Below are positions 1-11,150 of a stretch of 64,000 nucleotides of DNA, in pieces; the stretch's first letter is position 1, and the number at the start of each line of letters is the position of its first letter. The DNA is from Mesostigma viride. Taxonomy: Eukaryota > Streptophyta > Mesostigmatophyceae > Mesostigmatales > Mesostigmataceae. The translations under genes were made by a program, and so were the position numbers. The notes under the pieces were generated by a model that worked only from the letters and a program-made list of their open reading frames with translations, searched no databases and was not told the DNA's origin. The stretch covers positions 3,452,251 through 3,516,250 of the forward strand of contig RPFO01000080.1 of the NCBI GenBank assembly GCA_009746045.1. Direction: 5' to 3'.

Positions 1-897
1 GTGTGCCAGCCGGTAGCAAACTGGGCCAAGCTGCCACGGAATGGTGGTACCGCCTGCCGTCCGGCACTTTGAAGCCCGCCGGTGCTATAATTCCTATCGT
101 CCACGCATGTTTTCCCCTGCCTCAAACCGCACGTTGCATTTAAATCTGGAGCCCAAAATTCACTGAAAACGTGTGCCAGCCGGTAGCAAACTGGGCCAAG
201 CTGCCACGGAATGGTGGTACCGCCTGCCGTCCGGCACTTTGAAGCCCGCCGGTGCTATAATTCCTATCGTCCACGCATGTTTTCCCCTGCCTCAAACCGC
301 ACGTTGCATTTAAATCTGGAGCCCAAAATTCACTGAAAACGTGTGCCAGCCGGTAGCAAACTGGGCCAAGCTGCCACGGAATGGTGGTACCGCCTGCCGT
401 CCGGCACTTTGAAGCCCGCCGGTGCTATAATTCCTATCGTCCACGCATGTTTTCCCCTGCCTCAAACCGCACGTTGCATTTAAATCTGGAGCCCAAAATT
501 CACTGAAAACGTGTGCCAGCCGGTAGCAAACTGGGCCAAGCTGCCACGGAATGGTGGTACCGCCTGCCGTCCGGCACTTTGAAGCCCGCCGGTGCTATAA
601 TTCCTATCGTCCACGCATGTTTTCCCCTGCCTCAAACCGCACGTTGCATTTAAATCTGGAGCCCAAAATTCACTGAAAACGTGTGCCAGCCGGTAGCAAA
701 CTGGGCCAAGCTGCCACGGAATGGTGGTACCGCCTGCCGTCCGGCACTTTGAAGCCCGCCGGTGCTATAATTCCTATCGTCCACGCATGTTTTCCCCTGC
801 CTCAAACCGCACGTTGCATTTAAATCTGGAGCCCAAAATTCACTGAAAACGTGTGCCAGCCGGTAGCAAACTGGGCAAGCTGCCACGGAATGGTGGG
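1..897. repeat. Tandem satellite, 170-bp unit, five full copies plus a partial sixth
   Basis: The unit beginning gtgtgccagccggtagc restarts at 1, 171, 341, 511, 681 and 851, so the period is exactly 170 bp. The five full copies appear identical; the last partial copy has lost one c and then diverges at about 897. The array runs off the left edge of the window, so its true length is unknown. Open frames inside it are by-products of the repeat. Confidence 0.97.
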
Positions 898-1393
898 ACC
901 GCACACACATATGTGGACCTCCTTGGGGTCATGTCATTGGTCATATTGCAATGTCCTATGGGTGCTAAATATAGCACCCCCTGGCAGGGGGTGCGCAGGG
1001 TGCGAGACAAGAGACACATATAATGCGATATTGGATGTCAAATCTTATTTGTTGGTCCTGGATTGAACAAGGCAGTGAGAAAGGAAGCTAGAAAGGGCTC
1101 CTGAACACTGACATCATGGGGTGGAGCAGGGACCCAGCTGCAAGCTCTAAAAATAAATGCCCGCTACAAATAGCGGACAGTTTGGTTGGTGACGCCTGCT
1201 AGCATTACAAAGCTAAATTCTCATCCCGTAGCAACAAAAAACATCATGGATGATCAAACATGCTAATTACATCCTGTCCAGGCTGCAGAACATCCATCAT
1301 AGCATATAAAGATAGGTAACCACGCCTATGCACAGTCACATTTGTACGTATCATAGCATGGTAAGGGCACACCCTTGAAACCACACAAGCCAA
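898..1393. other. Non-coding stretch beside the satellite
   Basis: No gene seen. It holds only the inverted-repeat motif at 1159-1190, described separately. Confidence 0.5.
1159..1190. repeat. Terminal-inverted-repeat-like motif, left member
   Basis: gcccgctacaaatagcgg and the following cagtttggttggt are repeated in opposite orientation at 7135-7172. The pair could be the ends of a ~6-kb element or two solo copies of a short palindromic repeat. Confidence 0.5.
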
Positions 1394-3431
1394 ACACGAT
1401 GCTCACTTTTTTCTTGTGCTGATGCTGTAATAAACAAGTGCAAGTAGGCCTAGCTCAACGACAGTGCTAGCTAGTGCTCCCTGTATGCTGGGCTTTATTA
1501 TAGTAGCTGCTAACTGGCTATGGGGTGTCCTCTACTAACAAAACCAAAAAGCTAACCAAAACCTGGCCAAGATACCATCTTTCCAAAGAATGTAGGCAAG
1601 AAAACCCATCACAATACCATGCACAACATATCTAATCATTACATCGATCGTTACTCTAGTATATAGGATGAAGACGCAGCTAACCATGAACAAAACGGAT
1701 GATAAACTGGGCGAAATGGTTGTACGCAGCCACCAAGACAAACCATTACATAAAAGTAGTAAGGGGGAACTTTAACACCACGAAACCTTAATAATAAGTC
1801 CGGGATTACTTACCAAGCGATAAAACCACTTTACCTCCTTCACGGCAGCGGCAGGGACTGCAAACTGCGCCAGGTCCAACTACAGCAAAAAAGGCTGGCT
1901 GACAGGTAGCAAGCTCATGACAGAAACGATGCCCCGAGGCTATTCTGGCCCACAGCGCTGATGAACTACTATGCGATATACATCATAAGAAAGTTAATCG
2001 TTGCGAAATATTCAATGATAAAACGGCAAATACCAAGTGCTAGCTTCATCGGCATCCCCGTAGTAGTAAACGCGTGTTGACGCAATAAAAACCAGCCCGA
2101 GATGATTGCGCGCCTCGTTAGAGGTTGCGCAACTAGGTCTATAGCATCTTTATGACGTATAAAGTGTGCCTACAAAATTTGGAACGAGTCCGTGCATGAA
2201 TGCTCCTGCGCCAGTCAGTTTTCTGCACCGCCATGGCCGCAAATCTGCACGGACGTGAATATTTTTCCAGGTAAATATAGGTGTACGTTGATTCCAAATA
2301 TAGCCAGTAGTTAATCCCTGCTAAGCCTAGGGTATCAAGATGTCAGTGGCTAAAACGGAGCCTTACTTACTAGACCACGGAAGCCACTGGACTTCTAATG
2401 GGTTGTCATTGGGCATGTGGGTAAAGATCCTGTTTTTGCCCATGAGGTCATGAAAGATCTCAAGTGGGCTGGGCTTATCCTGGTCCGCGCCAGGGTCCCA
2501 GATTTTGTTTTGTTCGTTTGCAACCATCCAGTAGCGTCGCATGCCGGAGTTCCATAGGTAAATGAAGCGTGAGAGAACCCAGCTTTGTCGAAAACTGTGC
2601 GCCTATTGAACACCACATCGTTTCGCACCGTCCAGATTCATGTATATAACATGCATGTGTGGAGCCATATCCACGCTTGTTGTGAAAAGGTGAGCTCAAG
2701 GCCAGGGGTGCCAGTGATGCCAAAGATAATTGAGCGGGTAGACACCGGTATGATAGGCTCAGACGTCCAGGCTGCCCATAAACCAATCAACCAGGTCCAA
2801 ACTCCCTGCATGGAGGTTACCCATAAAAATCGGTGTTCCACAGTTTCAGTGGGGTTGGTACATAAACATGTAGCAGGGTGTTGAATCGCCGGTGGAGGAT
2901 CTCCCCGACCCCGATGGACCGGTGCATCAAGAGGTGTTGTACGTCGGTCGCGCGGCGATCGATCAGCGGGTGGTCAGCAGCGAGGGTGATGTTGCGGACC
3001 CAGGTGTGGCCAGCCACTCAGTAGCGCCCCAGCGTGTCCGTCCGGGGTGGAATTGATGGTTTTTATGCAAGAGCATTGTGTAGCCCCACTCTGCCGTGTA
3101 CTCGTAAAGGCCTTTTACAATTCTGCTGTCACCCTGATTTAGCACCCAGCCAATTCCACTGGATCCAATGACAACATGTCTAGGCCGGCAGGTTGATCCC
3201 ACATGTCAAGGGAACCAGCGCAGGCCAGAAATCGGGAGAATCCGGGACCATGGTAGCTCGAGCCTGCCGTTATCTTGTCCGCGTGTTCGAGTCGTCGGAT
3301 GATGAAGATGAATGGTGATGAAATGTGTATCCTTTGCATTGAAATTATGGCTGGCTTACGTGTAGTAGAGCGACTAGATCACCTAGACGGTGGGCCGGAA
3401 ACAGCATGCTTGATCAGGGCGTGTGTTTCGA
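1394..3431. repeat. First copy of a ~2.04-kb segment repeated after the gap
   Basis: This stretch matches 3556-5593 base for base, apart from many single-base losses or gains in short runs (for example near 1769, 2580, 2820, 2886, 3010, 3154 and 3210). It stops at the N run in the middle of sequence that the other copy reads through. This copy has more frame breaks than the second. Confidence 0.95.
2395..3202 (-). pseudogene. LINE ORF2 C-terminal fragment, copy 1
   Basis: The minus strand encodes the same polypeptide as 4526-5372, but extra single-base indels break it into shorter frames. Recognisable pieces are the WVLNQGDSRIVKGLYEY block, the HRSIGVGEILHRRF block and, in another frame, RNDVVFNRRTVFDKAG. 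It is probably the same locus as the second copy, assembled twice. Confidence 0.6.
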
Positions 3432-3555
3432 NNNNNNNNNNNNNNNNNNNNNNNNNNNNNNNNNNNNNNNNNNNNNNNNNNNNNNNNNNNNNNNNNNNNN
3501 NNNNNNNNNNNNNNNNNNNNNNNNNNNNNNNNNNNNNNNNNNNNNNNNNNNNNNN
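3432..3555. other. Assembly gap (124 N)
   Basis: A run of 124 N lies between two nearly identical segments. Open frames drawn across it are meaningless. Confidence 0.99.
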
Positions 3556-5593
3556 ACACGATGCTCACTTTTTTCTTGTGCTGATGCTGTAATAAACAAG
3601 TGCAAGTAGGCCTAGCTCAACGACAGTGCTAGCTAGTGCTCCCTGTATGCTGGGCTTTATTATAGTAGCTGCTAACTGGCTATGGGGTGTCCTCTACTAA
3701 CAAAACCAAAAAGCTAACCAAAACCTGGCCAAGATACCATCTTTCCAAAGAATGTAGGCAAGAAAACCCATCACAATACCATGCACAACATATCTAATCA
3801 TTACATCGATCGTTACTCTAGTATATAGGATGAAGACGCAGCTAACCATGAACAAAACGGATGATAAACTGGGCGAAATGGTTGTACGCAGCCACCAAGA
3901 CAAACCATTACATAAAAGTAGTAAGGAGGGAACTTTAACACCACGAAACCTTAATAATAAGTCCGGGATTACTTACCAAGCGATAAAACCACTTTACCTC
4001 CTTCACGGCAGCGGCAGGGACTGCAAACTGCGCCAGGTCCAACTACAGCAAAAAAGGCTGGCTGACAGGTAGCAAGCTCATGACAGAAACGATGCCCCGA
4101 GGCTATTCTGGCCCACAGCGCTGATGAACTACTATGCGATATACATCATAAGAAAGTTAATCGTTGCGAAATATTCAATGATAAAACGGCAAATACCAAG
4201 TGCTAGCTTCATCGGCATCCCCGTAGTAGTAAACGCGTGTTGACGCAATAAAAACCAGCCCGAGATGATTGCGCGCCTCGTTAGAGGTTGCGCAACTAGG
4301 TCTATAGCATCTTTATGACGTATAAAGTGTGCCTACAAAATTTGGAACGAGTCCGTGCATGAATGCTCCTGCGCCAGTCAGTTTTCTGCACCGCCATGGC
4401 CGCAAATCTGCACGGACGTGAATATTTTTCCAGGTAAATATAGGTGTACGTTGATTCCAAATATAGCCAGTAGTTAATCCCTGCTAAGCCTAGGGTATCA
4501 AGATGTCAGTGGCTAAAACGGAGCCTTACTTACTAGACCACGGAAGCCACTGGACTTCTAATGGGTTGTCATTGGGCATGTGGGTAAAGATCCTGTTTTT
4601 GCCCATGAGGTCATGAAAGATCTCAAGTGGGCTGGGCTTATCCTGGTCCGCGCCAGGGTCCCAGATTTTGTTTTGTTCGTTTGCAACCATCCAGTAGCGT
4701 CGCATGCCGGAGTTCCATAGGTAAATGAAGCGTGAGAGAACCCCAGCTTTGTCGAAAACTGTGCGCCTATTGAACACCACATCGTTTCGCACCGTCCAGA
4801 TTCATGTATATAACATGCATGTGTGGAGCCATATCCACGCTTGTTGTGAAAAGGTGAGCTCAAGGCCAGGGGTGCCAGTGATGCCAAAGATAATTGAGCG
4901 GGTAGACACCGGTATGATAGGCTCAGACGTCCAGGCTGCCCATAAACCAATCAACCAGGTCCAAACTCCCTGCATGGAGGTTACACCATAAAAATCGGTG
5001 TTCCACAGTTTCAGTGGGGTTGGTACATAAACATGTAGCAGGGTGTTGAAATCGCCGGTGGAGGATCTCCCCGACCCCGATGGACCGGTGCATCAAGAGG
5101 TGTTGTACGTCGGTCGCGCGGCGATCGATCAGCGGGTGGTCAGCAGCGAGGGTGATGTTGCGGACCCAGGTGTGGCCAGGCCACTCAGTAGCGCCCCAGC
5201 GTGTCCGTCCGGGGTGGAATTGATGGTTTTTATGCAAGAGCATTGTGTAGCCCCACTCTGCCGTGTACTCGTAAAGGCCTTTTACAATTCTGCTGTCACC
5301 CTGATTTAGCACCCAGCCAAATTCCACTGGATCCAATGACAACATGTCTAGGCCGGCAGGTTGATCCCACATGTCAAGGAGACAACCAGCGCAGGCCAGA
5401 AATCGGGAGAATCCGGACCATGGTAGCTCGAGCCTGCCGTTATCTTGTCCGCGTGTTCGAGTCGTTCAGGATGATGAAGATGAATGGTGATGGAAATGTG
5501 TATCCTTGTGCATTGAAATTATGGCTGGCTTACGTGTAGAGCGACTAGATCACCTAGACGGTGGGGCCGGAAACAGCATGCTTGATCAGGGCG
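3556..5593. repeat. Second copy of the ~2.04-kb segment
   Basis: Counterpart of 1394-3431 at an offset of 2162 bases. Where the two differ, this copy usually keeps the longer open frame, so it looks like the better-quality version of the sequence. Confidence 0.95.
4526..5372 (-). pseudogene. Non-LTR retrotransposon ORF2 C-terminus (zf-RVT region)
   Basis: Reading the minus strand from 5372, a 149-residue frame contains TCLCTNPTETVEHRFLWC. This fits the reverse-transcriptase zinc-binding (zf-RVT) pattern of paired Cys, then ET, His and Cys. After a frame change the tail continues with WIWLHTCMLY, RNDVVFN, RFIYLWNSGMRRYW, WDPG, DKPSPLEIFHDLMGKN and VQWLPW. The same tail in the same order is encoded at 14120-14584. 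Plant-type LINE ORF2 proteins end this way, with zf-RVT followed by a W..RN..VF segment. The reverse transcriptase and endonuclease domains are missing, so this is a 5'-truncated copy. Its 5' edge abuts the dispersed repeat that starts at 5366. Confidence 0.65.
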
Positions 5594-5810
5594 TGTGTTT
5601 CGAGCCTAACTGGCCGGGAGTGTCTAGTGGTGAGCACCATTGAGCACTGCGATCGCTCTCCCACCATTTACGAGGAAATACCCGCAAATGGAAAACCACT
5701 GAAAAGGTAGCTAGTCAGTCATCACGTTAGCCATGCCATGATTCCAAACGTCCAAGAACTGCACACGGTGCAAAGGCAAAAAGCCGGAGGACAGCACTTT
5801 CAAATGTGCG
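5366..5810 (-). repeat. Dispersed repeat R1, longest copy, with shared 3' end
   Basis: Read on the minus strand this family ends in ggcctgcgctggttgtctcc followed by ttgata. Other copies in the window keep this end and lose the opposite one to varying extents, which is the signature of 5' truncation during reverse transcription. The plus strand of this copy contains tagctcgagcctg (5424-5436) and gttcgagtc (5455-5463), resembling Pol III A and B boxes, but they point away from the shared 3' end. The SINE reading is therefore unresolved. Confidence 0.6.
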
Positions 5811-6397
5811 GCGGGAACCAAAAGCCCGCGGATGCCAGAAAACATCGTGTTGCTGCAGCGACGCGACGATGTGGACAACGAATCCAGTGCCAAGCTCGGA
5901 ACGGCCGCAAAGGAGATCTGGCATCACAGGGTTCAGATGTGCGTAGATACTATGCGATCCAGCCGGTCCACGACCTGTTTGTAGAGCTTGTGCTATAAGG
6001 GGCAGCACCGAACAGATGTGGGTGACGTTGCACACATGTAGCCAAATAATAGCAGCGTCTGGAAGGTTGGGGTTGGGTTGGTATACACATGATTGTTCAA
6101 GGGACCAAGGTACAACCCGAATCCGGTGGCATAGCTGGGTGGGGAGGAACACCACTGCAGTTGTAAGTTGAGCCAGACAGCCATTGTGGCCGCTCCGCGG
6201 CGCCAGCAGTTGAACGTGCAGGGTTCCAGGGGGAGTTCTGCGATCACCTTCCCCGAGCATGTTGCGGTCGTGCTGTATGGACAAAAGCAGCACCATTCAC
6301 CAGCTTTATAGGGGGCACGGGGAGAAGTCATGAGTGTGTGCCAGCGGGGGGGTATGGCTTGTACTATGAGCGCGGCCCAGGCAGCATAAGTAGGCAT
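5727..6397 (-). other. Unassigned overlapping open frames on the minus strand
   Basis: A 189-codon frame (6296-5727) and a 134-codon frame (6397-5993) overlap. Neither shows a motif I recognise, and the first overlaps repeat R1, whose copy at 22484-22810 does not preserve it. They may be chance frames or remnants of a mobile element. From 6400 to 7134 I see no gene. Confidence 0.2.
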
Positions 6398-7134
6398 ATT
6401 GGGGACCCAGGCAGCCAGTTCGTTATATATTAAGAGGCGGTAGCAGTCACCGTGGAGAATAACAGGTGGAGAATAGTGGTTACAGGGTCAGGTGGGGGGA
6501 TGTTATGAAGCCCTTCATAGGGGTTAGGGCCACTTAAGCATCCAAAGGGGCGATTAAGGGGGTTAGGGGTTGAGGTATATATCATTAAAGAATAGGGGTT
6601 GGCGTGCAACTTCCTCACGTAGTGTGGGGAATAGTAGGCGGTCGGGTTTAAGTGCCATAAAGCCTTGCCACTATATACGAGCCCAGTACCAAGGAAGACC
6701 TCTGGTGAGCTTCGGGGAGGGGAGGCAAGCAGTAAGCAGTGCGGCTCCAGAGTGCCAGGAAATACCATTGGAGTGATGAGTAAGACGTGAGAGCCCCCGG
6801 TTACACGTGCCAGAAGACATCCAGGGTGTGTGTTGACACCAATGTGGGCAGAAATAACTTGTTTGGCATACACACACAGACCATAAACGCCATTGCATAT
6901 TGTGTAAGCCTAGTCCGGCCTCCAAGAGGCCACGGCATAAAAGACGTCAATATTTTACATTCACGTTTTCGTCCCATTGAAAAGGGTACCCCTTGTACTT
7001 GGGTCAATAATTAGTCCCTGTGTACTTGTCAGAATATAGTGATGTTTAGGTACGGGACGCAGTACACATCTAGCTGAAGACGCCTGGCTAAAAATATCAC
7101 GGAAATACCTACTGGCATTCGCGTTATTCTCACT

Positions 7135-7172
7135 ACCACCAACTGTCCGCTATTTGTAGCGGACAGTTGGTA
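7135..7172. repeat. Perfect hairpin and right member of an inverted-repeat pair
   Basis: ccaactgtccgcta, a four-base loop, then tagcggacagttgg form a 14-bp perfect stem (7139-7170). The block with its flank is the inverse of 1159-1190. Confidence 0.75.
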
Positions 7173-7547
7173 TACTGTCCGCTGCAAATATCAGTCAGCA
7201 CGGTAATCTCGGGCCCCGCCCTCTGAATTGAAATCGAAGTTTCGAATCTACAGTGCTGCAAGTGAACCCAAGATCCGACAGTTCAGACTGGCGGGCCGAA
7301 TATCTGACGGTCAAATCTGCGAGTGGTACCAGGCAAAAAGGAATCACAGTGATCGCAGGGAATTTGGCTGTGCACTTGTCCCACGCCGTGGACAAGCGGA
7401 ACCACCCACAAATCGAAGTTTCGAAGTTTCGAAGTTCGGCTCGAGTCAAATCCGTACAAAAAATCTCAGCCTGCCATGTGTCCGCGACACGTGCATGAAA
7501 AGGATAACTACCCGCGATCTCCGGGTTCTGGCTCGCAAACTCATGAG
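7173..7547. other. Non-coding stretch left of the TTAA element
   Basis: No gene seen. It contains short tandem tcgaagttt copies (7402-7430). Confidence 0.4.
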
Positions 7548-7551
7548 TTAA

Positions 7552-9273
7552 CTCGTCGTCTGTCCCTGGTCCTCTACGGAGGACTGAGTTGAACTCAGTC
7601 CTCTCTAGAGGACCGAGTTTTTGGGTTTCGTAGAAAATTCGCCCCGGTCATAATGTTTGTCAAAAAAATTCTCTCAAAATTTATTCAAATACTACGTGAA
7701 AAGATCTTTCTTGGACATATTTTTGGGATTTTTTTTGGATTTGGTATGAGCGGCTAAATGTACGGTCAAAGTACAGGTGGTAAGGGTACTTTTCCACGTG
7801 AAACGCGAGTTCCGGAAATGCACGACCTAGCCATGGCGGCTCGCGCCCATGCATGCAGTTTACGTTTGCGGACGAGTTAGCTGTCCAAACTCAGGAAATA
7901 GATTTAACATGCCCTAAAGATGATAAAAATCAATTTTTAGCTCGCGGGGATGCGATTTACCCGGTGTCGGCATTGTTCTTGCTGGAAAAAACTGCGATAA
8001 GGCAGGTCGACGGAATTGATGACTGCGCTTGCTTTGCGGCGCAATTTCAATGGCTGATAGGTTTCTTTCTACATTTTAACATGCATTGTATTAGAGTAAA
8101 TTGAGTGACAGTGTAGATTTGATGATTTCGACCATTCTGTCACGTCATGGTCTATGTGCCGCAAAGTGCCACTTTTGCGGGCACCGCCTGGGCCAAGGTA
8201 ACGCCAGCCGTGCCAGGTAAAGCCGGATAATCGTTGCCTCTTCGTTTCTTGATGTTCGTACATGAGTTTAAGCTTGCGAGGCGTTGTCAGGTTCAAGTCT
8301 TGATGCTCTTTCTTGACCGTTGCCTGCCCCTCTCTAAAACCCCCTTTTCAGATGATGTTAGCTGGCATTTGCCTTAACCCAGAGTAGTTGTGCAGGGTTT
8401 TAGGAGCTGTGCAGGTTTAAACACCTTCATAGATGTTAGTTATTCTTTTGCTACGTTCATACTGCATGATTGTGTGGCCACGGGCTGCGTCAAGGGTGCA
8501 TTCAAGCTTTTACGGGTGAGTGAAAAGTCTTGGTGACAAACCACTGCCATCATGTGCCAGCAACTATGTTGGCCACATCATGGCAAGGCAAACCAGTTAT
8601 AGCCATATCTATTGTTGTTAGAAACAATGGAAATATGCTTAACCTACCCATTATATTGGTGGTTGACACTCATAACATAACCCTTTGTTGGTAGGTATCC
8701 AAGCCCATTCCCTACATGCATGCATAGGCTCTCACTACATGATAAGGTATGATATACCTGAAGTATGACGATGCAAGTGTGTTGTCCTGTAATGCTTGAA
8801 GGGAAATGAGTTGATTGGGATGGTTGGTGGCCACGGTGGTGTGTAGTATGACCGCACTTACATGCTAGCAAAGTTAGCAAAAGCCCCATTCCTCTCCTGA
8901 GGACTGAGAGTTTTTTAATTGTTTCAGGCAGTTGCAGTGGCCAAATCGAGCCCAGTTTTTTGCCACGTTTCAAGAACTATATTGTTTACATGCCTATATT
9001 TTTTCTTCATGCACCAGGATTTGATTGAATTTTTCCCACTTGTTCTTATCCCGAAAAAATGCAAATTCGCGAGGGGTGCCCAACGTCCGTGTAATTTTCA
9101 GGTGTTCGGGTCAAGTTTTCACATATGCAGTATTTTTGCCAACAAAATGACATCTAGTACACCCCCGATCCACATCAAAACATTTGGGATGGACCCCCCA
9201 CCTAGTCGCTACACGCGGTTGAAAATTGTCAACTCAGTCCTCCTGTGAGGACTGAGTTGGGACAGACGACGAG
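7552..9273 (+). mobile_element. DNA transposon with TTAA target duplication, copy A1
   Basis: The element begins ctcgtcgtctgtccc and ends with its exact inverse complement, a 15-bp terminal inverted repeat. TTAA lies immediately outside both ends (7548-7551 and 9274-9277). Just inside the ends are hairpins built from gaggactgagtt and its complement. A second copy, inverted, lies at 16296-18013. A related unoccupied site is visible at about 13966-13975, where ctcatgag-TTAA-aaactcac is uninterrupted on the minus strand. A frame at 7853-8104 (83 codons) is broken by a stop in the other copy, so I see no conserved transposase. TTAA targets are used by piggyBac and Kolobok elements; the termini here do not clearly match either. 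Confidence 0.9.
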
Positions 9274-10215
9274 TTAAAAACTCACCCCCGGACCAGAATC
9301 AGACCGGGGATCGTCGCCGCGCCTGGTTGCGAGCTACTCCAAGCAGGCCGTGGACTGCCCTAGCGGCGTATGCAGACGGGAAGTCTGCGTAACCAGCGTA
9401 AACCAGACTCCAGCATGCCGTAAGTACAGGTAAAAGCTGTTAAAACCCCATGCCAGAGACAGCTGCTGACAAAGTTACAGACTTACAGTGCAGCGGGCAC
9501 CCCCGGCAGCCATAGCGGGAACGATAGTCCGGCCATTGACGGGGGCGGCATGGATGTTTATTAAACGTAGATTGAAGTTTCCATTTTGCTATAAGAGTAC
9601 GTACAAGGTAGCGTTACCTGCAATCCAATAAATGAGGCATTGTAGCGTGGATTTTCTCGATCCAGAGCTTTACCGTGTTTGTCGTAGTGGCAGAATGTTC
9701 CAATGCAGTACATCAAGTGACGCCATTACTATCGATGTTCCTTTGCATTGCTGCATCTGCCAATTGTTTTTCACTTAAAAGATTGATATTGCCTTGTTAT
9801 GTCGCCAGGTAGACCGATATCCAAGCGAGTTACGGGCGACTTTGCTCGCGATCATAAACTGATGTCGAGTGATTTATCTAGTACCAAATCCGAAAGGCTT
9901 GCATCACTCCCCGGACAGGAGAACTTTTGCGGATGACTGTAGGTGTAAGTTGGCGATGCCATGGTAACCGGAGACGTCCGTCCTATAGTCAGCAAAATTG
10001 GTGCGAGAGGTCCCCAGTTCGATTCCGGTCGGATTCATTTGCAGATCGCGTTTTCCGCGTTTTCCGCGGCCCGGCACTGAACGCAAATGGTTTTCACCTT
10101 TGCGGCGTGCCAAATCAGAATAAATGTAGGAGCACGCATTAATTAAACCGGACTTGCTTTGGGTCAGGTCCCGATGGTGCGTTGTCGAGCGAGAGCCCAC
10201 CAAGCAGGCGTGCTT
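9274..10215. repeat. Left arm of a large inverted repeat (B1)
   Basis: Sequence from aaactcacccccgg to about 9870, and again 10146-10215, is the inverse complement of 13390-13975 and 13153-13222. The arms are diverged, with scattered substitutions and indels, so this is an old duplication and not an assembly mirror. Confidence 0.85.
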
Positions 10216-10554
10216 ATTTTTTATAATTATTATGATCATGAACTTGCCTTATTGCCAGCATGTGTTCAGCTAGACTGTTGCCACTTTTGGTGCCGTGATG
10301 CTACAGTCATACCGTTGGCAGCCATTTTCCGTTTTCCTCAAGCGCTGGAATGCACAACTTCTCCATACTTATCCCGCCCGGCATGTCAGTGACCGTTCCC
10401 CAGGTATAGAAAACTTCATGGCTTATTCATACTTGCTGGTTTGGGGCAGCGTATTTGCTTCTATCACCAGCAGCGCTTCACCTGACACTTTCGTTTGACT
10501 GCAGAGCCCCAGCGTGATGCCTTGGCGTTGGCGGTGGTCCTCAAGCGCGTACTG

Positions 10555-10625
10555 TCACACACACATGCACACACACACACATACACACACACACACACAC
10601 ACCACCACCAGCAGCAGCAACAAAA
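10555..10625. repeat. CA microsatellite followed by CAC/CAG triplets
   Basis: A run of ca dinucleotides (10555-10602) is followed by caccaccaccagcagcagcaacaa. Low complexity, A-rich sequence continues to about 10860. Confidence 0.9.
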
Positions 10626-10865
10626 ACAACCAAAACTAAGAAGGAAAAGAGGGAACACATACGCACATACACGAAGGGGCTAAAATAAAAAGTAAGGAGT
10701 ATACATTACAGAGGGAAAAAGAAAAAGGAAAAGGAAAGAAAGAAAAAAGAAAAGATAAATTTAACGTAAATGGTAGTCATACGAACAATAATAAATAAAG
10801 ACAAAGTAAAGAGTAATAATTATAACAAAAACCAAAATGGAATAAAGAATGCACGGAGATGGAAT

Positions 10866-11150
10866 TAATTAATTAATTAATTAATTAATTGATTGATTAA
10901 TTAATTAATTAGACTCGTGCTCCCGTTGGGGCCGGAGTCACGGAGCATTAACCCCGATGGATGGATGGGTGGGTGCAAACAGTCCTACCGGTCTAAGGTA
11001 TCTACATCAGCCACCTACGACATCTATCTAACAGCATTACTAAGTACAACATCTATCTATACAGCATCACGCTGCCCTAGGGGAGCTGACTGGCGTGCCT
11101 CCCGCGGGTTTGCACACGCGGGCGCTTCCCCACAGGATGGAAAGCATGGA
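10866..11150 (-). mobile_element. LINE 3'-end fragment C1 (contains the empty site matching insertion A2)
   Basis: On the minus strand this fragment ends in atgctccgtgactcc, a ccaacggg loop region and gagcacgagtct, then a ttaatt-repeat tail (10866-10911). The same sequence flanks element A2 at 16239-18230. Here gagcaTTAAccccgatgg is uninterrupted at about 10945-10955, so this is the related empty site for that insertion. Confidence 0.75.

Noticed and set aside
1-897. CRISPR-like array
   Set aside because: The repeats are contiguous 170-bp units without unique spacers, and the DNA is eukaryotic.
3275-3609. Proteins spanning the N run
   Set aside because: The gap content is unknown; the frames are artefacts.
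5421-5470. tRNA gene
   Set aside because: A- and B-box-like motifs are present, but no complete cloverleaf with acceptor stem and anticodon arm could be drawn.
5727-6296. 189-codon minus-strand gene
   Set aside because: No domain recognised, it overlaps a dispersed repeat, and the other copy of that repeat does not keep the frame; kept only as an unassigned frame.
7853-8104. Conserved 83-codon gene in the TTAA element
   Set aside because: The second copy has a stop codon at the position equivalent to residue 15, so the frame is not preserved.
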